The notes: generated from the sequence alone by a model not told the origin. DNA of 64,000 nt from an uncultured Pelagibacteraceae bacterium (GCA_902535155.1 CACASB010000001.1:1-64000), one strand, 5' to 3'. Counted from the stretch's first letter, positions 1-9,721 are shown. A program made the numbers and translations.

Positions 1-393
1 ACTAAGTCTTACTGTCTCCTGTGGAACTTCCTCAAATTTAAAAACGTCTTCTAAAATATTTGATAAATCTAAACCCTCGTCTAATTTAGACTTGTTTTTA
101 ATTTCTTCTCCTTCAAGTACTTTTTTAAATTTTTTACTTGAGTCATTAACTTTAATATTTTTTACAATTTTGGGATTAATTTCTGAAAAAAGAGGGATAA
201 TAAAAGCTATTAATATTATCATTAAACTTGAGCATCCCGTTAAGTATAGAGTTTTAAATTTTTCGAATCCAAACTTAAAAGTTGTTTTTTTTTTAATGAT
301 GATACCTCGAGACGATAAAAATTTCTGAAGCTTAAGAAATTGATTTACGTTGAAATTTTTTTTTATTAATTTATTTATAAAAATTTTTTTCAA
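1..393 (-). CDS. Incomplete membrane-anchored protein, 5' end only
   Basis: An open frame runs from a TTG codon at 393 off the left edge, giving about 131 residues. I chose the TTG because it overlaps the nfu stop (TTGA), has a GAGG motif a few bases upstream, and starts MKKIFINKLIKK. No ATG occurs until codon 58. The protein has a basic N-terminus, one clear hydrophobic helix at roughly residues 52-69, then a charged, extracytoplasmic-looking stretch rich in Lys and Glu. I do not recognise the family. Tight linkage to nfu suggests co-transcription. The rest of the gene lies outside the window. Confidence 0.6.
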   Translation of the reverse strand, partial: MKKIFINKLIKKNFNVNQFLKLQKFLSSRGIIIKKKTTFKFGFEKFKTLYLTGCSSLMIILIAFIIPLFSEINPKIVKNIKVNDSSKKFKKVLEGEEIKNKSKLDEGLDLSNILEDVFKFEEVPQETVRLS

Positions 394-929
394 ATGGCCT
401 CAACTTCTTTAACTTCTGGAATATAATGACAAAGTAAATTTTGAACTCCTTGTTTTAAAGTTAAAGCAGCGCTAGGACAACCAGAACATGCGCCTCGAAG
501 TTCTACTTTGACTATCCCATCTTTAAATTCTTTAAATTTGATATCGCCACCATCTCTTGCTACCGCAGGTCTAATTTTAGTTTCCAATATTTTAATAATT
601 TGACCCTCTAAAGTTGATGTGTCTAGTTCTATTTTTACTTCTCTATCTGAAATGACATTTTCATTTCCGTTAGCATAATAATCGTTAATAAAAGATACAA
701 TAATATGTTTTAGCTCTTCCCATTCAAACTGATCGTGTTTATTTACAGAAATAAAATTATCAGAAAGAAAAATACCTTTTACTCCTTGTATTGATAAAAT
801 ATTTCTAATCAACTCGTTGCTAGTCTTACTGATTTCCGTAATTTCTATTGGTCCAATTAAGGATACTCTTTTCCCAGGAAGGAATTTTAATGAATTCGGA
901 TTGGGTGTTATTTCTGTTTGCACAAACAT
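390..929 (-). CDS. nfuA: Nfu-type iron-sulfur cluster carrier protein
   Basis: This 179-aa protein has the two-domain layout of the mitochondrial NFU1 / alphaproteobacterial group: an N-terminal Nfu_N domain opening with FVQTEITPNPNSLKF, and a C-terminal NifU-like domain with GACSGCPSAALTLKQG. The CxxC pair at about residues 148 and 151 is the expected cluster-binding site. Proteins of this family hold and pass 4Fe-4S clusters to apo-enzymes in the cytoplasm. It sits downstream of trpS on the same strand and overlaps the next, incomplete gene by 4 nt. The symbol follows common usage; the architecture is closer to NFU1 than to E. coli NfuA. Confidence 0.93.
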   Translation of the reverse strand: MFVQTEITPNPNSLKFLPGKRVSLIGPIEITEISKTSNELIRNILSIQGVKGIFLSDNFISVNKHDQFEWEELKHIIVSFINDYYANGNENVISDREVKIELDTSTLEGQIIKILETKIRPAVARDGGDIKFKEFKDGIVKVELRGACSGCPSAALTLKQGVQNLLCHYIPEVKEVEAI

Positions 930-974
930 TTATTAAATATAGGTATAAGATAAGATTTTTAAAGTAAATAATAC

Positions 975-1976
975 TCAAAAACCAAATTTTTTCTTAATAT
1001 CTTTTATTTTTTTTGATGATAATTTATAGGCTTTTTCGCTACCATCTTGTAAAACTTGATCAATATAGGAAGGATCCTGTTTTAATTTTTTAATTTCCTT
1101 TGAAATTGGTGAAATTTTTTCAACAATCACATCTGATAATTGTTCTTTGAAAAATGAAAAGTTTTTGTTTTTAAATTCATTCAACAAATTTTCAATTTTT
1201 TTTCCAGATAAGCTTGAATAAATTCCAATTAAATTCTCAATTTCAGGCCGAGATTTTAAATTGTTTATATTAGTTGGAAAAGGATTGGTGTCTGTTTTTG
1301 CTTTTTTAATTTTATTAATTATTTCTACTTCTGTATCAGTTAAGTTTATTCTGCTTAACTCAGAAGGGTCTGATTTGCTCATTTTCTTATTACCATCTTT
1401 TAAACTCATAATTCTTGCAAAGTTTTTTTGAATTAAGGGCTCCGGGATTTTAAAAAAATCTGGTGCATCAAAATCAGTATTAAATTTTTTTGAAATATCT
1501 CTAGCCAATTCCAAGTGCTGTTTTTGATCCTCGCCTACAGGAACGTGAGTTGCATCATATAAAAGAATATCTGCAGCCATCAAGACTGGATAAATATAAA
1601 GACCAACACTAGCCTTTTCTTTATCTTTTCCAGCCTTTTCTTTAAATTGTGTCATTCTATTTAACCAACCAATCCTAGCAACACAACTTAATAACCAAGA
1701 AACTTCTGAATGAGCTGATACAGACGACTGATTAAATATTATACTTTTTTTTGGGTTGATGCCACACGCTAAAAATGTTGCTGCAGTATCTCTAATATTT
1801 TGTTTTAAGATTCTCGGGTCTTGTTTTATTGTAACAGCATGTAAGTCAACTACACAAAATAAACACTCGTTATTTTCATTTTGTAGGTCAACAAAGTTTT
1901 TAATCGCCCCAATATAGTTGCCCAAATGTAGATTGCCAGTAGGTTGTACACCAGAAAAAATTTTTTTAACTCCCAT
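975..1976 (-). CDS. trpS: Tryptophanyl-tRNA synthetase
   Basis: A 333-aa class I aminoacyl-tRNA synthetase that attaches Trp to tRNA-Trp. The HIGH-like motif is seen as PTGNLHLGNYIGA near residue 17 and the KMSKS loop as KKMSKSD near residue 198. GEDQKQHLELARD is the typical TrpS active-site stretch. Length matches the family (about 330-340). It starts 1 bp from the stop of murJ, so the two are probably transcribed together, with nfuA downstream. Confidence 0.98.
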   Translation of the reverse strand: MGVKKIFSGVQPTGNLHLGNYIGAIKNFVDLQNENNECLFCVVDLHAVTIKQDPRILKQNIRDTAATFLACGINPKKSIIFNQSSVSAHSEVSWLLSCVARIGWLNRMTQFKEKAGKDKEKASVGLYIYPVLMAADILLYDATHVPVGEDQKQHLELARDISKKFNTDFDAPDFFKIPEPLIQKNFARIMSLKDGNKKMSKSDPSELSRINLTDTEVEIINKIKKAKTDTNPFPTNINNLKSRPEIENLIGIYSSLSGKKIENLLNEFKNKNFSFFKEQLSDVIVEKISPISKEIKKLKQDPSYIDQVLQDGSEKAYKLSSKKIKDIKKKFGF

Positions 1977-1977
1977 A

Positions 1978-3507
1978 TTAGTACTTTATTTTAATATCAC
2001 TCAATTTGAAAGCTTTAGTAATCAATGAAACTAAGAAATAAATTACTATACTCAATATTACTAAAAAAATCAGATAGATAAATTTATAGTTATTTTCAAA
2101 AGACAATTGGTTATCAAAATAGTAAAGTAAGTTTTGAAGGCTTATTCCCATTATAATAGTTGAAACAGTAATTCTTATAATTTGTATTATTAATTTTTTT
2201 TTTAATTTAAAATAATTTTTTTTATGTAAATAAATATATAATAAAATAGAATTAATCCATGATGATATTGATGTTGCAATTGGAATTATAATGAAGCCCA
2301 AATCTTTAAAATAATAAACACTAATTAAAATATTTGATAAAACTGATATGGTAGAAAAATAAAAAGGAATTTTAGTATTATCTCTTGCAAAAATAAAACT
2401 TGAAAATATTTTTATTAAAGAAAATGCAGGTAGTCCTAGAGAAAAAAATAATAAAGCTTTAGCAGAATTTCTAACAGTTGTTTTATCAAAAGATCCGTAG
2501 CCAAATAATGAAGATACAATCTCCTCATTTGCAATTATTAGAGCTAACATTGCTGGAAAACTTAAAAGTATTGATAATTCTAGAGATTTATTTTGTATGT
2601 TATCTATTTCCAATTGTTTATTTTGCTGAATGTATGATGATAACTTCGGAAGTATGATCGTTCCTATTGCAATACCTGCAATTGCAAGATTTATTTGATA
2701 AATTCTGTCAGCGTAATATAAAATAGAGACCGCACCTGCTTGGAATGAAGCAATTATTGTTCCTACTAAGATATTTATTTGAGTTACACCAGAAGAAAAA
2801 ATACTGGGTAATAATTTTTTAAAAAACAATTTTACCTCTTTTGTAATATTAAATTTAAATTTAAATTTTGGTTTAAAAAATTTTTTAACAAATAATATTA
2901 GAAAAATAGCTTGTACAAACCCTGCTATTGATACTCCATAAGACAAATAGATAACTAATTTTTCACCTAAAACTTTTCCAAAAACTAATATTCCAATCAT
3001 TATTATGTTTAGAATAATTGGTGCAGCCGAAGCTGCAGCAAACCTATTATGTGAGTTTAAAATAGCCGAAAAAAAAGATGCCAAACTAACAAATAATATA
3101 AAAGGGAAGGTAATTTTTGTTAATTGAATCGCTAAAGCAAATTTTTCTGGATTAGATTTAAAACCAGGAGCAATTAAAGATACAAAGAAAGGCATGAATA
3201 GCTCAACTAAAAGTACTAATGCAAATAGAAAAATAGTTAAGAGGTTGAAAATATTATTGGCAAAATTTTCTGATTTTTTTTTTCCTTTGACTAATTCTTT
3301 TGAATAACTTGGCACGAATGCAGCATTAAATGATCCTTCGCCAAATAATCTTCTAAAGGTATTTGGAATTCTAAAAGCAACAAAAAAAGCATCGGCTATA
3401 GGTCCAGAACCAAGAAATATTGCAATAAGTATATCTCTTAAATAACCCGAAATACGACTAATCAAAGTATAAAAACTAAAAGTCCCGGTTGACTTAATTA
3501 TATTCAT
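1978..3507 (-). CDS. murJ: Lipid II flippase MurJ
   Basis: A 509-aa polytopic membrane protein of the MviN/MurJ (MOP) family, which flips lipid II across the inner membrane for peptidoglycan synthesis. The N-terminal signature is strong: ISRISGYLRDILIA, then GPIADAFFVAFRIPNTFRRLFGEG, including conserved arginines. I count about 13-14 hydrophobic segments. It heads a minus-strand group murJ-trpS-nfu. It is divergent from the malic enzyme gene, with about 50 bp between the starts for both promoters. Confidence 0.96.
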   Translation of the reverse strand: MNIIKSTGTFSFYTLISRISGYLRDILIAIFLGSGPIADAFFVAFRIPNTFRRLFGEGSFNAAFVPSYSKELVKGKKKSENFANNIFNLLTIFLFALVLLVELFMPFFVSLIAPGFKSNPEKFALAIQLTKITFPFILFVSLASFFSAILNSHNRFAAASAAPIILNIIMIGILVFGKVLGEKLVIYLSYGVSIAGFVQAIFLILFVKKFFKPKFKFKFNITKEVKLFFKKLLPSIFSSGVTQINILVGTIIASFQAGAVSILYYADRIYQINLAIAGIAIGTIILPKLSSYIQQNKQLEIDNIQNKSLELSILLSFPAMLALIIANEEIVSSLFGYGSFDKTTVRNSAKALLFFSLGLPAFSLIKIFSSFIFARDNTKIPFYFSTISVLSNILISVYYFKDLGFIIIPIATSISSWINSILLYIYLHKKNYFKLKKKLIIQIIRITVSTIIMGISLQNLLYYFDNQLSFENNYKFIYLIFLVILSIVIYFLVSLITKAFKLSDIKIKY

Positions 3508-3557
3508 AAATCATATTAGTCTTAATGTTGGCTCAATTGTATACATAATTAATAACA

Positions 3558-5843
3558 ATGAAAAAAAATAAAGTTGAACATTACTCAGATAAAGAAGCAT
3601 TAGAATTTCATAATAGCAACAAATCGGGCAAGATTGAGATTATTTCATCAAAACCAATGACTTCAAAAAGGGATCTTGCACTAGCTTATTCGCCTGGTGT
3701 TGCCGCGCCTGTAAAAGCGATTGCTGAAAACCCTGACCGAGCGTACGATTATACAACTAAAGGAAATTTAGTAGCGGTAATTAGTAATGGTTCTGCAATT
3801 TTAGGTTTAGGTAATTTAGGAGCCATAGCATCAAAACCTGTTATGGAGGGTAAGGCTATATTATTTAAAAGATTTGCAGATATAGATTCAATTGATATAG
3901 AGATTGACTCTAGTGATACGGAAGAAATAATTAAATCAATAAAAAATATTTCTAAAAGTTTTGGAGGAATAAACCTCGAGGACATTAAAGCGCCCGAGTG
4001 TTTTATTATAGAGAGAAAATTAAAAGAAATATTAGATATTCCAGTTTTTCATGACGATCAACATGGTACAGCAATAATAACAAGCGCTGCATTAATAAAT
4101 GCATGTGACATTGCTAAAAAAAATTTGAATGAAATAAATGTAGTTATTAATGGTGCTGGGGCATCTGCCATGGCGTGCGCAAAGCTCTTTATAAATTCAG
4201 GAGTAGATAAAAATAAAATCAAAATGCTTGACTCAAAAGGAGTTATTTATAAAGGCAGAGATAATTTAAATGAATGGAAAAATGAGTTTTCTATTACAAC
4301 AAATGACAGAAGTTTAAAGGATGCTATTAAAAATGCTGATGTTTTTTTAGGGTTATCACAAGCGGGGGTTCTCAAAAAGGACATGGTAAAAAATATGGCA
4401 AAAAATCCTATAATTTTTGCCTGCGCTAATCCTGATCCAGAGATTACTCCTGAGGAAATAGAAGAAGTTAGAAACGATGCAATTATTGCAACTGGCAGGT
4501 CAGATTATCCTAATCAAGTAAATAATTTAATTGGCTTTCCATATATTTTTAGAGGAGCTCTTGATGTTAGATCAAAAACAATAAATGAAGATATGAAAGT
4601 TGCTGCTGTGCATGCTATAGCTTCGTTGGCTAGAGAGAGAGTTCCAGATGAAGTAGTTGCTGCGATGGGCGGAGAGAGACCATTTTACGGAAAAGACTAT
4701 ATTATTCCATCAACTTTTGATCCAAGATTAATAAGCGTTATACCCCTAGCAGTTGCAAAAGCTGCAATCAAAACTGGCGTAGCCAGAATAGGAATTGAAA
4801 ATTTTGAGAATTACTCAGAGCAACTAAAAAATAGGCTTGATCCAACTGTAGCTGTGATACAAGGTATAAACTCACAAATTAAAAAATATCAAAAAAAAGT
4901 TGTATTTGCTGATGGAGAAGATGAAAATAATCTTAAGGCTGCAATTGCATTCAAAAACAGCAGGTTGGGTATTCCTATTTTAATTGCGAAAGAGGAGATA
5001 GTTAGGAAAAAATTGAACGAAATTGGATACGGAGAAAACTTTGATATTAAGATTATTAATTCTACGAATGAGGAATTAAGAAAAAAATATACAGAATTTT
5101 TATTTAAACGACTTCAAAGAACTGATGGATTATTAGAACGTGATTGCGATAAACTCGTAAGAAATGATAGAGTTACTTTTGGTGCGTGTATGGTTTCATG
5201 TGGAGATGCAGATGCAATGGTTACTGGCAATACTAGAAGATATTCAGCATCTTTAGAAAAAATTTCTAAAGTCATTGACCCAAGACCAGGTGAAATAATG
5301 TTCGGCTTAAATATGATAGTTAATAGGGGAAAAACTATTTTTATTTGTGATACTACAGTGATCGAGTACCCAAATGAAAAACAATTGGCTGAAATGGCAA
5401 TTTCAGCTGCTAGAGTTGTAAGGCTTTTTGGATTTGATCCCAAAATAGCTTTTTTATCTCATTCTACTTTTGGACAACCAACTACTGATAGAACGAAAAG
5501 AATAAGTGATGCAGTGGAGCTTCTTAAAAAGAAAAATGTTGATTTTAAATTTGATGGTGAAATGCAGCCAGATGTTGCTTTGGAGGATATGTTTCAAGAA
5601 CTATATCCATTTTCTGAAATTGTTGGAAATGCAAATGTTTTAATTATGCCAAGTCAACACAGTGCAGCAATATCATACAAAATGATACAATCTATGAGTA
5701 GAGCAAAATTAATTGGGCCACTTTTGATAGGTCTGGGACAAGCAATTGAGATAGCTCCATTGAGAAGTTCAACATCTGATATATTGAATTTAGCATCTGT
5801 TGCAGCATATTCAGCTGAAATAATCGATTACAAAAAAAATTAA
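3558..5843 (+). CDS. maeB: NADP-dependent malic enzyme with phosphotransacetylase-like domain
   Basis: This 761-aa protein is the long MaeB type: a malic enzyme half (about 1-430) fused to a phosphate acetyl/butyryltransferase-like half (about 435-761). It decarboxylates malate to pyruvate and produces NADPH. Seen are the malic-enzyme block KRDLALAYSPGVAAPV, the metal-site stretch FHDDQHGTAII, and the nucleotide-binding INGAGASAMACAKL. In known MaeB proteins the C-terminal half is generally regulatory (acetyl-CoA response) rather than an active Pta. It is monocistronic, and its stop overlaps the convergent BON gene by 4 nt (TTAA). Confidence 0.96.
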   Translation: MKKNKVEHYSDKEALEFHNSNKSGKIEIISSKPMTSKRDLALAYSPGVAAPVKAIAENPDRAYDYTTKGNLVAVISNGSAILGLGNLGAIASKPVMEGKAILFKRFADIDSIDIEIDSSDTEEIIKSIKNISKSFGGINLEDIKAPECFIIERKLKEILDIPVFHDDQHGTAIITSAALINACDIAKKNLNEINVVINGAGASAMACAKLFINSGVDKNKIKMLDSKGVIYKGRDNLNEWKNEFSITTNDRSLKDAIKNADVFLGLSQAGVLKKDMVKNMAKNPIIFACANPDPEITPEEIEEVRNDAIIATGRSDYPNQVNNLIGFPYIFRGALDVRSKTINEDMKVAAVHAIASLARERVPDEVVAAMGGERPFYGKDYIIPSTFDPRLISVIPLAVAKAAIKTGVARIGIENFENYSEQLKNRLDPTVAVIQGINSQIKKYQKKVVFADGEDENNLKAAIAFKNSRLGIPILIAKEEIVRKKLNEIGYGENFDIKIINSTNEELRKKYTEFLFKRLQRTDGLLERDCDKLVRNDRVTFGACMVSCGDADAMVTGNTRRYSASLEKISKVIDPRPGEIMFGLNMIVNRGKTIFICDTTVIEYPNEKQLAEMAISAARVVRLFGFDPKIAFLSHSTFGQPTTDRTKRISDAVELLKKKNVDFKFDGEMQPDVALEDMFQELYPFSEIVGNANVLIMPSQHSAAISYKMIQSMSRAKLIGPLLIGLGQAIEIAPLRSSTSDILNLASVAAYSAEIIDYKKN

Positions 5844-6436
5844 TCTTTTTGAATTCTCAAATCCTCTACCAAGAGAATACTAGCAACAACTTTATTTACA
5901 TCTAATATAGAATTTGCCTCATCAATAACTATTTCTAATTCGTTTTTATTTCTTGCTATTCCATAAATATAAATATTTTTTTTATAAGTATCTATTTGAT
6001 AATTACCTGATTTTGTATTTTTATTTACAATTAAAGCAGCTCGTAATTGAGAAGTGATTAATGTGTCTTTAGCTGATTGTTTGAAATTAAATTTTTCTTT
6101 AATTTTTATATCATTTCTTACAGATCTAACTCCACTAGTTTCCCATGCAATTTTTGTAATTTTTAATTTTTCTTCAGGATTATCAACCTTACCAGTGATA
6201 AATATTCTGCCGTCTAAAACCTTAGTTTTAACAGACAAGAAATATTTTTTTTCTTCAATTGTAAGTCTGGTAGTTAAGTTCTTTTCCATGATGGAATCAT
6301 CAATTTGTGTTCCTAAAGATCTTGGGTCAATTGCTACTGAAACTCCAGTTCCAAACAAACCTCTTGAGCTAGTACCTGAACAGTTGTTTAAGAAAAAAAG
6401 TAGTATTAGAAAATAAAAAAAAATTTTATTTTTCAT
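5840..6436 (-). CDS. BON-domain lipoprotein (DolP/YraP-like)
   Basis: A 198-aa probable outer-membrane lipoprotein. The N-terminus has a hydrophobic signal ending in a lipobox (LFFLNNC, Cys near 19). Two BON-like repeats follow, with patterns such as LTTRLTIEEKKYFL..VKTKVLDGRIFITGKV and LITSQLRAALIV..YQIDTYKKNIYIYGIA. E. coli DolP (YraP) has the same design and helps outer-membrane integrity; that role here is inferred. It overlaps the rsmI end by 11 nt, so the two are co-transcribed. With the LpoA-like gene beyond, this recalls the E. coli yraL-yraM-yraP locus. Confidence 0.88.
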   Translation of the reverse strand: MKNKIFFYFLILLFFLNNCSGTSSRGLFGTGVSVAIDPRSLGTQIDDSIMEKNLTTRLTIEEKKYFLSVKTKVLDGRIFITGKVDNPEEKLKITKIAWETSGVRSVRNDIKIKEKFNFKQSAKDTLITSQLRAALIVNKNTKSGNYQIDTYKKNIYIYGIARNKNELEIVIDEANSILDVNKVVASILLVEDLRIQKD

Positions 6437-7268
6437 TTTTAAGTTTTAGACAAAAATTGTAAATTACTTTTTTTGGTATTTTTTTATTAGAGAATTTTTT
6501 AATGATATCTTTTATACTTTTATTTTTTAGCATTTTATTAATAATTTTTTTATCAGATTCGGTCGGAAAACTAAAAGGATTTGTACTTTCTTTTATCTCA
6601 GAGATAACAATCGTAAGTTCTCCTTTATCATATAACTTAATCTTTTTTAAGTCTTCAACTTTGCATCTAATAAATTCTTCATGAATTTTTGTCATCTCTC
6701 TACAAAGAACAATTTCTCTTTTACTAAAAAAATTTATGAATTGTTCTAAATTTTTAATCAATTTTTTTGGTGGAATAAATATAACTATTGAATAATTAAT
6801 TTTGGAAAGAAATTCCAGTTCTCTAGTTAGTTTATTTTTTTTTTCTTCTAAAAAACCATAAAAAATAAATTTGTCTGAAAAACCGCTTATTGACAAAGAA
6901 GCTATAACTGACGAAGCTCCTGGTATTGGAATAATTGGAATATCATTATTTATACATTCTCTCACCAATATTTTTCCTGGGTCTGAAATTGCTGGAGTTC
7001 CCGCATCAGTGATAATTGATATTACTTTACCACCCTTTAAATCATTTATTATATCTTTGGTCTTTTTTCTTTCATTAAATTTATGAAATGCAGTAAGTTG
7101 TGTTTTTATATTATAATGGTTTAAAAGCTTTATAGAAACACGAGTATCTTCACACAAAATTAGTTCTGAATTTTTTAGAATTTCAAGTGCTCTTACTGTT
7201 AAATCTCCTAGGTTTCCTATGGGTGTAGAAACCAGATAAAGACCTTTTTTTTGTGATTGTGATATCAT
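6426..7268 (-). CDS. rsmI: 16S rRNA (cytidine-1402-2'-O)-methyltransferase
   Basis: A 280-aa SAM-dependent tetrapyrrole-methylase-fold protein that 2'-O-methylates C1402 in the decoding region of 16S rRNA. Motifs seen are GLYLVSTPIGNLGDLTVRA at the N-terminus, ILCEDTRVSIKLLNHY, ISDAGTPAISDPG (here ITDAGTPAISDPG) and IPGASSVIASLSISG. Length is normal. It is divergent from the LpoA-like gene with about 30 bp between starts, and is followed by the overlapping BON lipoprotein gene. Confidence 0.97.
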   Translation of the reverse strand: MISQSQKKGLYLVSTPIGNLGDLTVRALEILKNSELILCEDTRVSIKLLNHYNIKTQLTAFHKFNERKKTKDIINDLKGGKVISIITDAGTPAISDPGKILVRECINNDIPIIPIPGASSVIASLSISGFSDKFIFYGFLEEKKNKLTRELEFLSKINYSIVIFIPPKKLIKNLEQFINFFSKREIVLCREMTKIHEEFIRCKVEDLKKIKLYDKGELTIVISEIKESTNPFSFPTESDKKIINKMLKNKSIKDIIKKFSNKKIPKKVIYNFCLKLKNEK

Positions 7269-7299
7269 TAAATTAAAACTTTATTATATAATATATAAT

Positions 7300-8448
7300 A
7301 TGAAAAAATTACTTAATTTAATATTTTTTGTATTCATATTTTTTATTTTCACTAATAAGCTTTTTGCATTTGAGGAAAAGATTAAAATTGGGTTGTTGTT
7401 ACCTTTAAGTGGACAAAACGAAGATATTGGAAAATCGGTGTTAAGGGCTGTAAGTTTAGCTATTAATAAAATTGATGATCCAGTTTTAGAAATTTATCCA
7501 AAAAATAACTTAGATAATTCTGATGATAATATTAAAGCAGCACAAGAGCTTTACGATCAAGGTATCAGAATATTTATTGGACCAATCTTTGACAAAAACA
7601 TAAAAAATTTAGGAAAATTTAGTGATGCAGTATTTATAACTTTTTCCAATAAAAATAAAAGTACACAAAAAAATTTGATTTACGCAGGTGTGAATGCAAC
7701 TTCCCAGATGGCTGCAATTAAAAAATTTCTTGAAGATAATGATATTACAAAAACTATTTGCCTTATTCCCGAGGCCGATTTTAAAGAAGAAATTAAAAAC
7801 GGAATTTCTCAAACAAAAATAAATTTAAAAAGAATTTTTTATTATGATACAGAACCGACAGGGATTACAAAAAGAATTGAGAAAATTACAAGGTATGATG
7901 TTAGAAAACAAAATCTACTTGATGAAATTAAAAGAATAGAAAATTCTGATGATCCAAATAAAGAAAAAAAAATAAAAAATTTAGAAAAAAAGGACACTAT
8001 AGGTAAATTAGGTTTTGACTCAGTTATAATTTCAGATTTTGATGAGTCGTTAAAAAGTGTAATAACGTCACTTATTTACACAGATGTATCCACAAAAAGG
8101 GTTCATTTTATAACTCTAAATCAATGGTTCGATGATAGTTTGCTTAAAGAGGACAGTTCACAAAATATTTATTTTCCATCAATTGATAAAAAAAATTACG
8201 ATAACTTTTCGAATTTATTTTTTAAAAAATTTAAAAGTTATCCAAATCAAATTTCTTTTTTAAGCTATGACTTAGTTGGACTAGTTTATTATTTAAAAAA
8301 AAAAAGTTTAGAAAATACAAATAAAATTTTTGATCAAAAAAACGTATTTAAAGGAAAAGCGGGTATTTTTAAGATCAAAGATAAAAAAATTAGTCATGTT
8401 CTTAATTTTTATAAAGTTGAAAATGGCAAGTTTATAAAAATTTTTTGA
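7300..8448 (+). CDS. LpoA/LppC-like periplasmic-binding-fold protein
   Basis: A 382-aa protein with a cleavable-looking signal peptide (about 1-23, KLFAFEEK) and then a type I periplasmic-binding fold: KIGLLLPLSGQNEDIGKSVLRAVSLAI, as in branched-chain amino-acid receptors and the C-terminal domain of LpoA. Divergent position next to rsmI matches E. coli yraL/yraM (rsmI/lpoA), which favours a penicillin-binding-protein activator role over solute uptake; no transporter genes adjoin. The N-terminal TPR part of E. coli LpoA is absent. There is no obvious lipobox. The 3' end overlaps convergent rdgB by 17 nt. Confidence 0.75.
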   Translation: MKKLLNLIFFVFIFFIFTNKLFAFEEKIKIGLLLPLSGQNEDIGKSVLRAVSLAINKIDDPVLEIYPKNNLDNSDDNIKAAQELYDQGIRIFIGPIFDKNIKNLGKFSDAVFITFSNKNKSTQKNLIYAGVNATSQMAAIKKFLEDNDITKTICLIPEADFKEEIKNGISQTKINLKRIFYYDTEPTGITKRIEKITRYDVRKQNLLDEIKRIENSDDPNKEKKIKNLEKKDTIGKLGFDSVIISDFDESLKSVITSLIYTDVSTKRVHFITLNQWFDDSLLKEDSSQNIYFPSIDKKNYDNFSNLFFKKFKSYPNQISFLSYDLVGLVYYLKKKSLENTNKIFDQKNVFKGKAGIFKIKDKKISHVLNFYKVENGKFIKIF

Positions 8449-9034
8449 TTTTTTGAAAAGCTTTGTATCTATGATCAATTTTATATTTTTTTTTCGGTAA
8501 AATTTGACCAAATGTTTTTCTTGATCCACGAGGGATAAAAATTGGATCATATCCGAAACCCTTTGTTCCAACTTTTATATTAGAAATTCTTCCATCAATT
8601 TTCCCAGTTGCAGTTTTATATTTTCCACTTGGCCAATAGATTGTTAAGGCACAAATAAAATTAGCCTTTATTTTTTTATTTCTCCAATTCAGAATTTTTT
8701 TGTCTAATTTTTTAAATACTTTCTTAATTGCTAAATCAAAATTGTTGTTTTTTCCTCCCCAACGAGCTGAATAAATACCGGGTTGATTGTTTAAAAGTCT
8801 TATTTCTAAACCTGAGTCGTCTGACATACAAATTTGATTACTCTTATCTGAAAAAAACTTGGCTTTTATGAGAGAATTTTCTTTAAAAGTTTTTCCATTT
8901 TCCTTTGGACTTTTTAAATTAAAGTCAGATGTTGAAAAAATTTTAATGTTTTTTGGCAATAAAGCTTTAATTTCTCTTAATTTACCCTTGTTATTAGTGC
9001 CAATTAGCAGTTGTGAAATTTTTTTAGATTTCAT
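8432..9034 (-). CDS. rdgB: dITP/XTP pyrophosphatase (RdgB/HAM1)
   Basis: A 200-aa nucleoside-triphosphate pyrophosphatase that removes dITP/XTP from the nucleotide pool. The family start IGTNNKGKLREIKALL, the metal-binding SDDSGLEI (here MSDDSGLEIRLLNNQPGIYSARWGG) and GFGYDPIFIP near the C-terminus are all visible. Length is normal for the family (about 200). It is divergent from grpE over 36 bp. In many alphaproteobacteria rdgB also lies near the heat-shock genes, which fits this position. Confidence 0.96.
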   Translation of the reverse strand: MKSKKISQLLIGTNNKGKLREIKALLPKNIKIFSTSDFNLKSPKENGKTFKENSLIKAKFFSDKSNQICMSDDSGLEIRLLNNQPGIYSARWGGKNNNFDLAIKKVFKKLDKKILNWRNKKIKANFICALTIYWPSGKYKTATGKIDGRISNIKVGTKGFGYDPIFIPRGSRKTFGQILPKKKYKIDHRYKAFQKIKKFL

Positions 9035-9070
9035 CTAGAAATATTCATTTTACATACCATATAAATAACT

Positions 9071-9661
9071 ATGGAAAAAGAAAACGAAAATACCTTAAAA
9101 GTAGAAAATAAAGAAGAAATAGTAAATGATGAAAGAAACTCTGAAAAAGAACAGAAGGTGGAGTTAACTTCAGAAGAAAAATTAATAGAGACAGAGGAAA
9201 AGTTAACTAGAAGTTATGCTGAATTAGAAAACCAAAGAAGAAGATACGAAAAAGAAAAAGAAGAAGCCTATGAATTTGGGGGAATGGCACTAGCGAAAGA
9301 ATGTTTAAATCTGACAGACAACTTAGAAAGATCCAAATTATCTATTATTAATGACGAAAGCCTTGAAAGAAATAATAAGGACAAAATAATTGAACATCTT
9401 GATATTATTTATAAAGATATATTATCAATTTTTAAAAAAAATCATATTGACGAAATATCTGCTCTTGGTGAAAAATTGGATCCAAACAAACACCAGGCTA
9501 TGCTTGAAATCGAGGATTCAGAAAAAGAACAAGGTATAATCGTTCAAGAAATTCAAAAAGGATTTACTCTAAAAGGAAGGTTGCTAAGACCTTCGTTAGT
9601 TGGGGTTTCAAAAAAAACTCAAAAAAACCAGGAAAAACAACAAAAAGAGGAGAAAAATTAA
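9071..9661 (+). CDS. grpE: GrpE nucleotide exchange factor for DnaK
   Basis: A 196-aa cytoplasmic co-chaperone that releases ADP from DnaK. It has an acidic, disordered N-terminus (about 1-40), a coiled-coil region (SYAELENQRRRYEKEKEEA, about 50-100), and the C-terminal beta domain with LDPNKHQAMLEIE and GFTLKGRLLRPSLVGVSK, which is the GrpE signature. It leads the grpE-dnaK-dnaJ set; 60 bp separate it from dnaK. No hrcA gene or CIRCE inverted repeat is visible. Confidence 0.97.
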   Translation: MEKENENTLKVENKEEIVNDERNSEKEQKVELTSEEKLIETEEKLTRSYAELENQRRRYEKEKEEAYEFGGMALAKECLNLTDNLERSKLSIINDESLERNNKDKIIEHLDIIYKDILSIFKKNHIDEISALGEKLDPNKHQAMLEIEDSEKEQGIIVQEIQKGFTLKGRLLRPSLVGVSKKTQKNQEKQQKEEKN

Positions 9662-9721
9662 TATTTGTTATAACTTGTAGATTAAAAATTAACACTTATA
9701 TGAACGATATAACTTAACATT

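Noticed and set aside
92-328. Plus-strand 78-codon frame
   Set aside because: Lies opposite the incomplete minus-strand gene, which has a better start and a coherent membrane-protein sequence.
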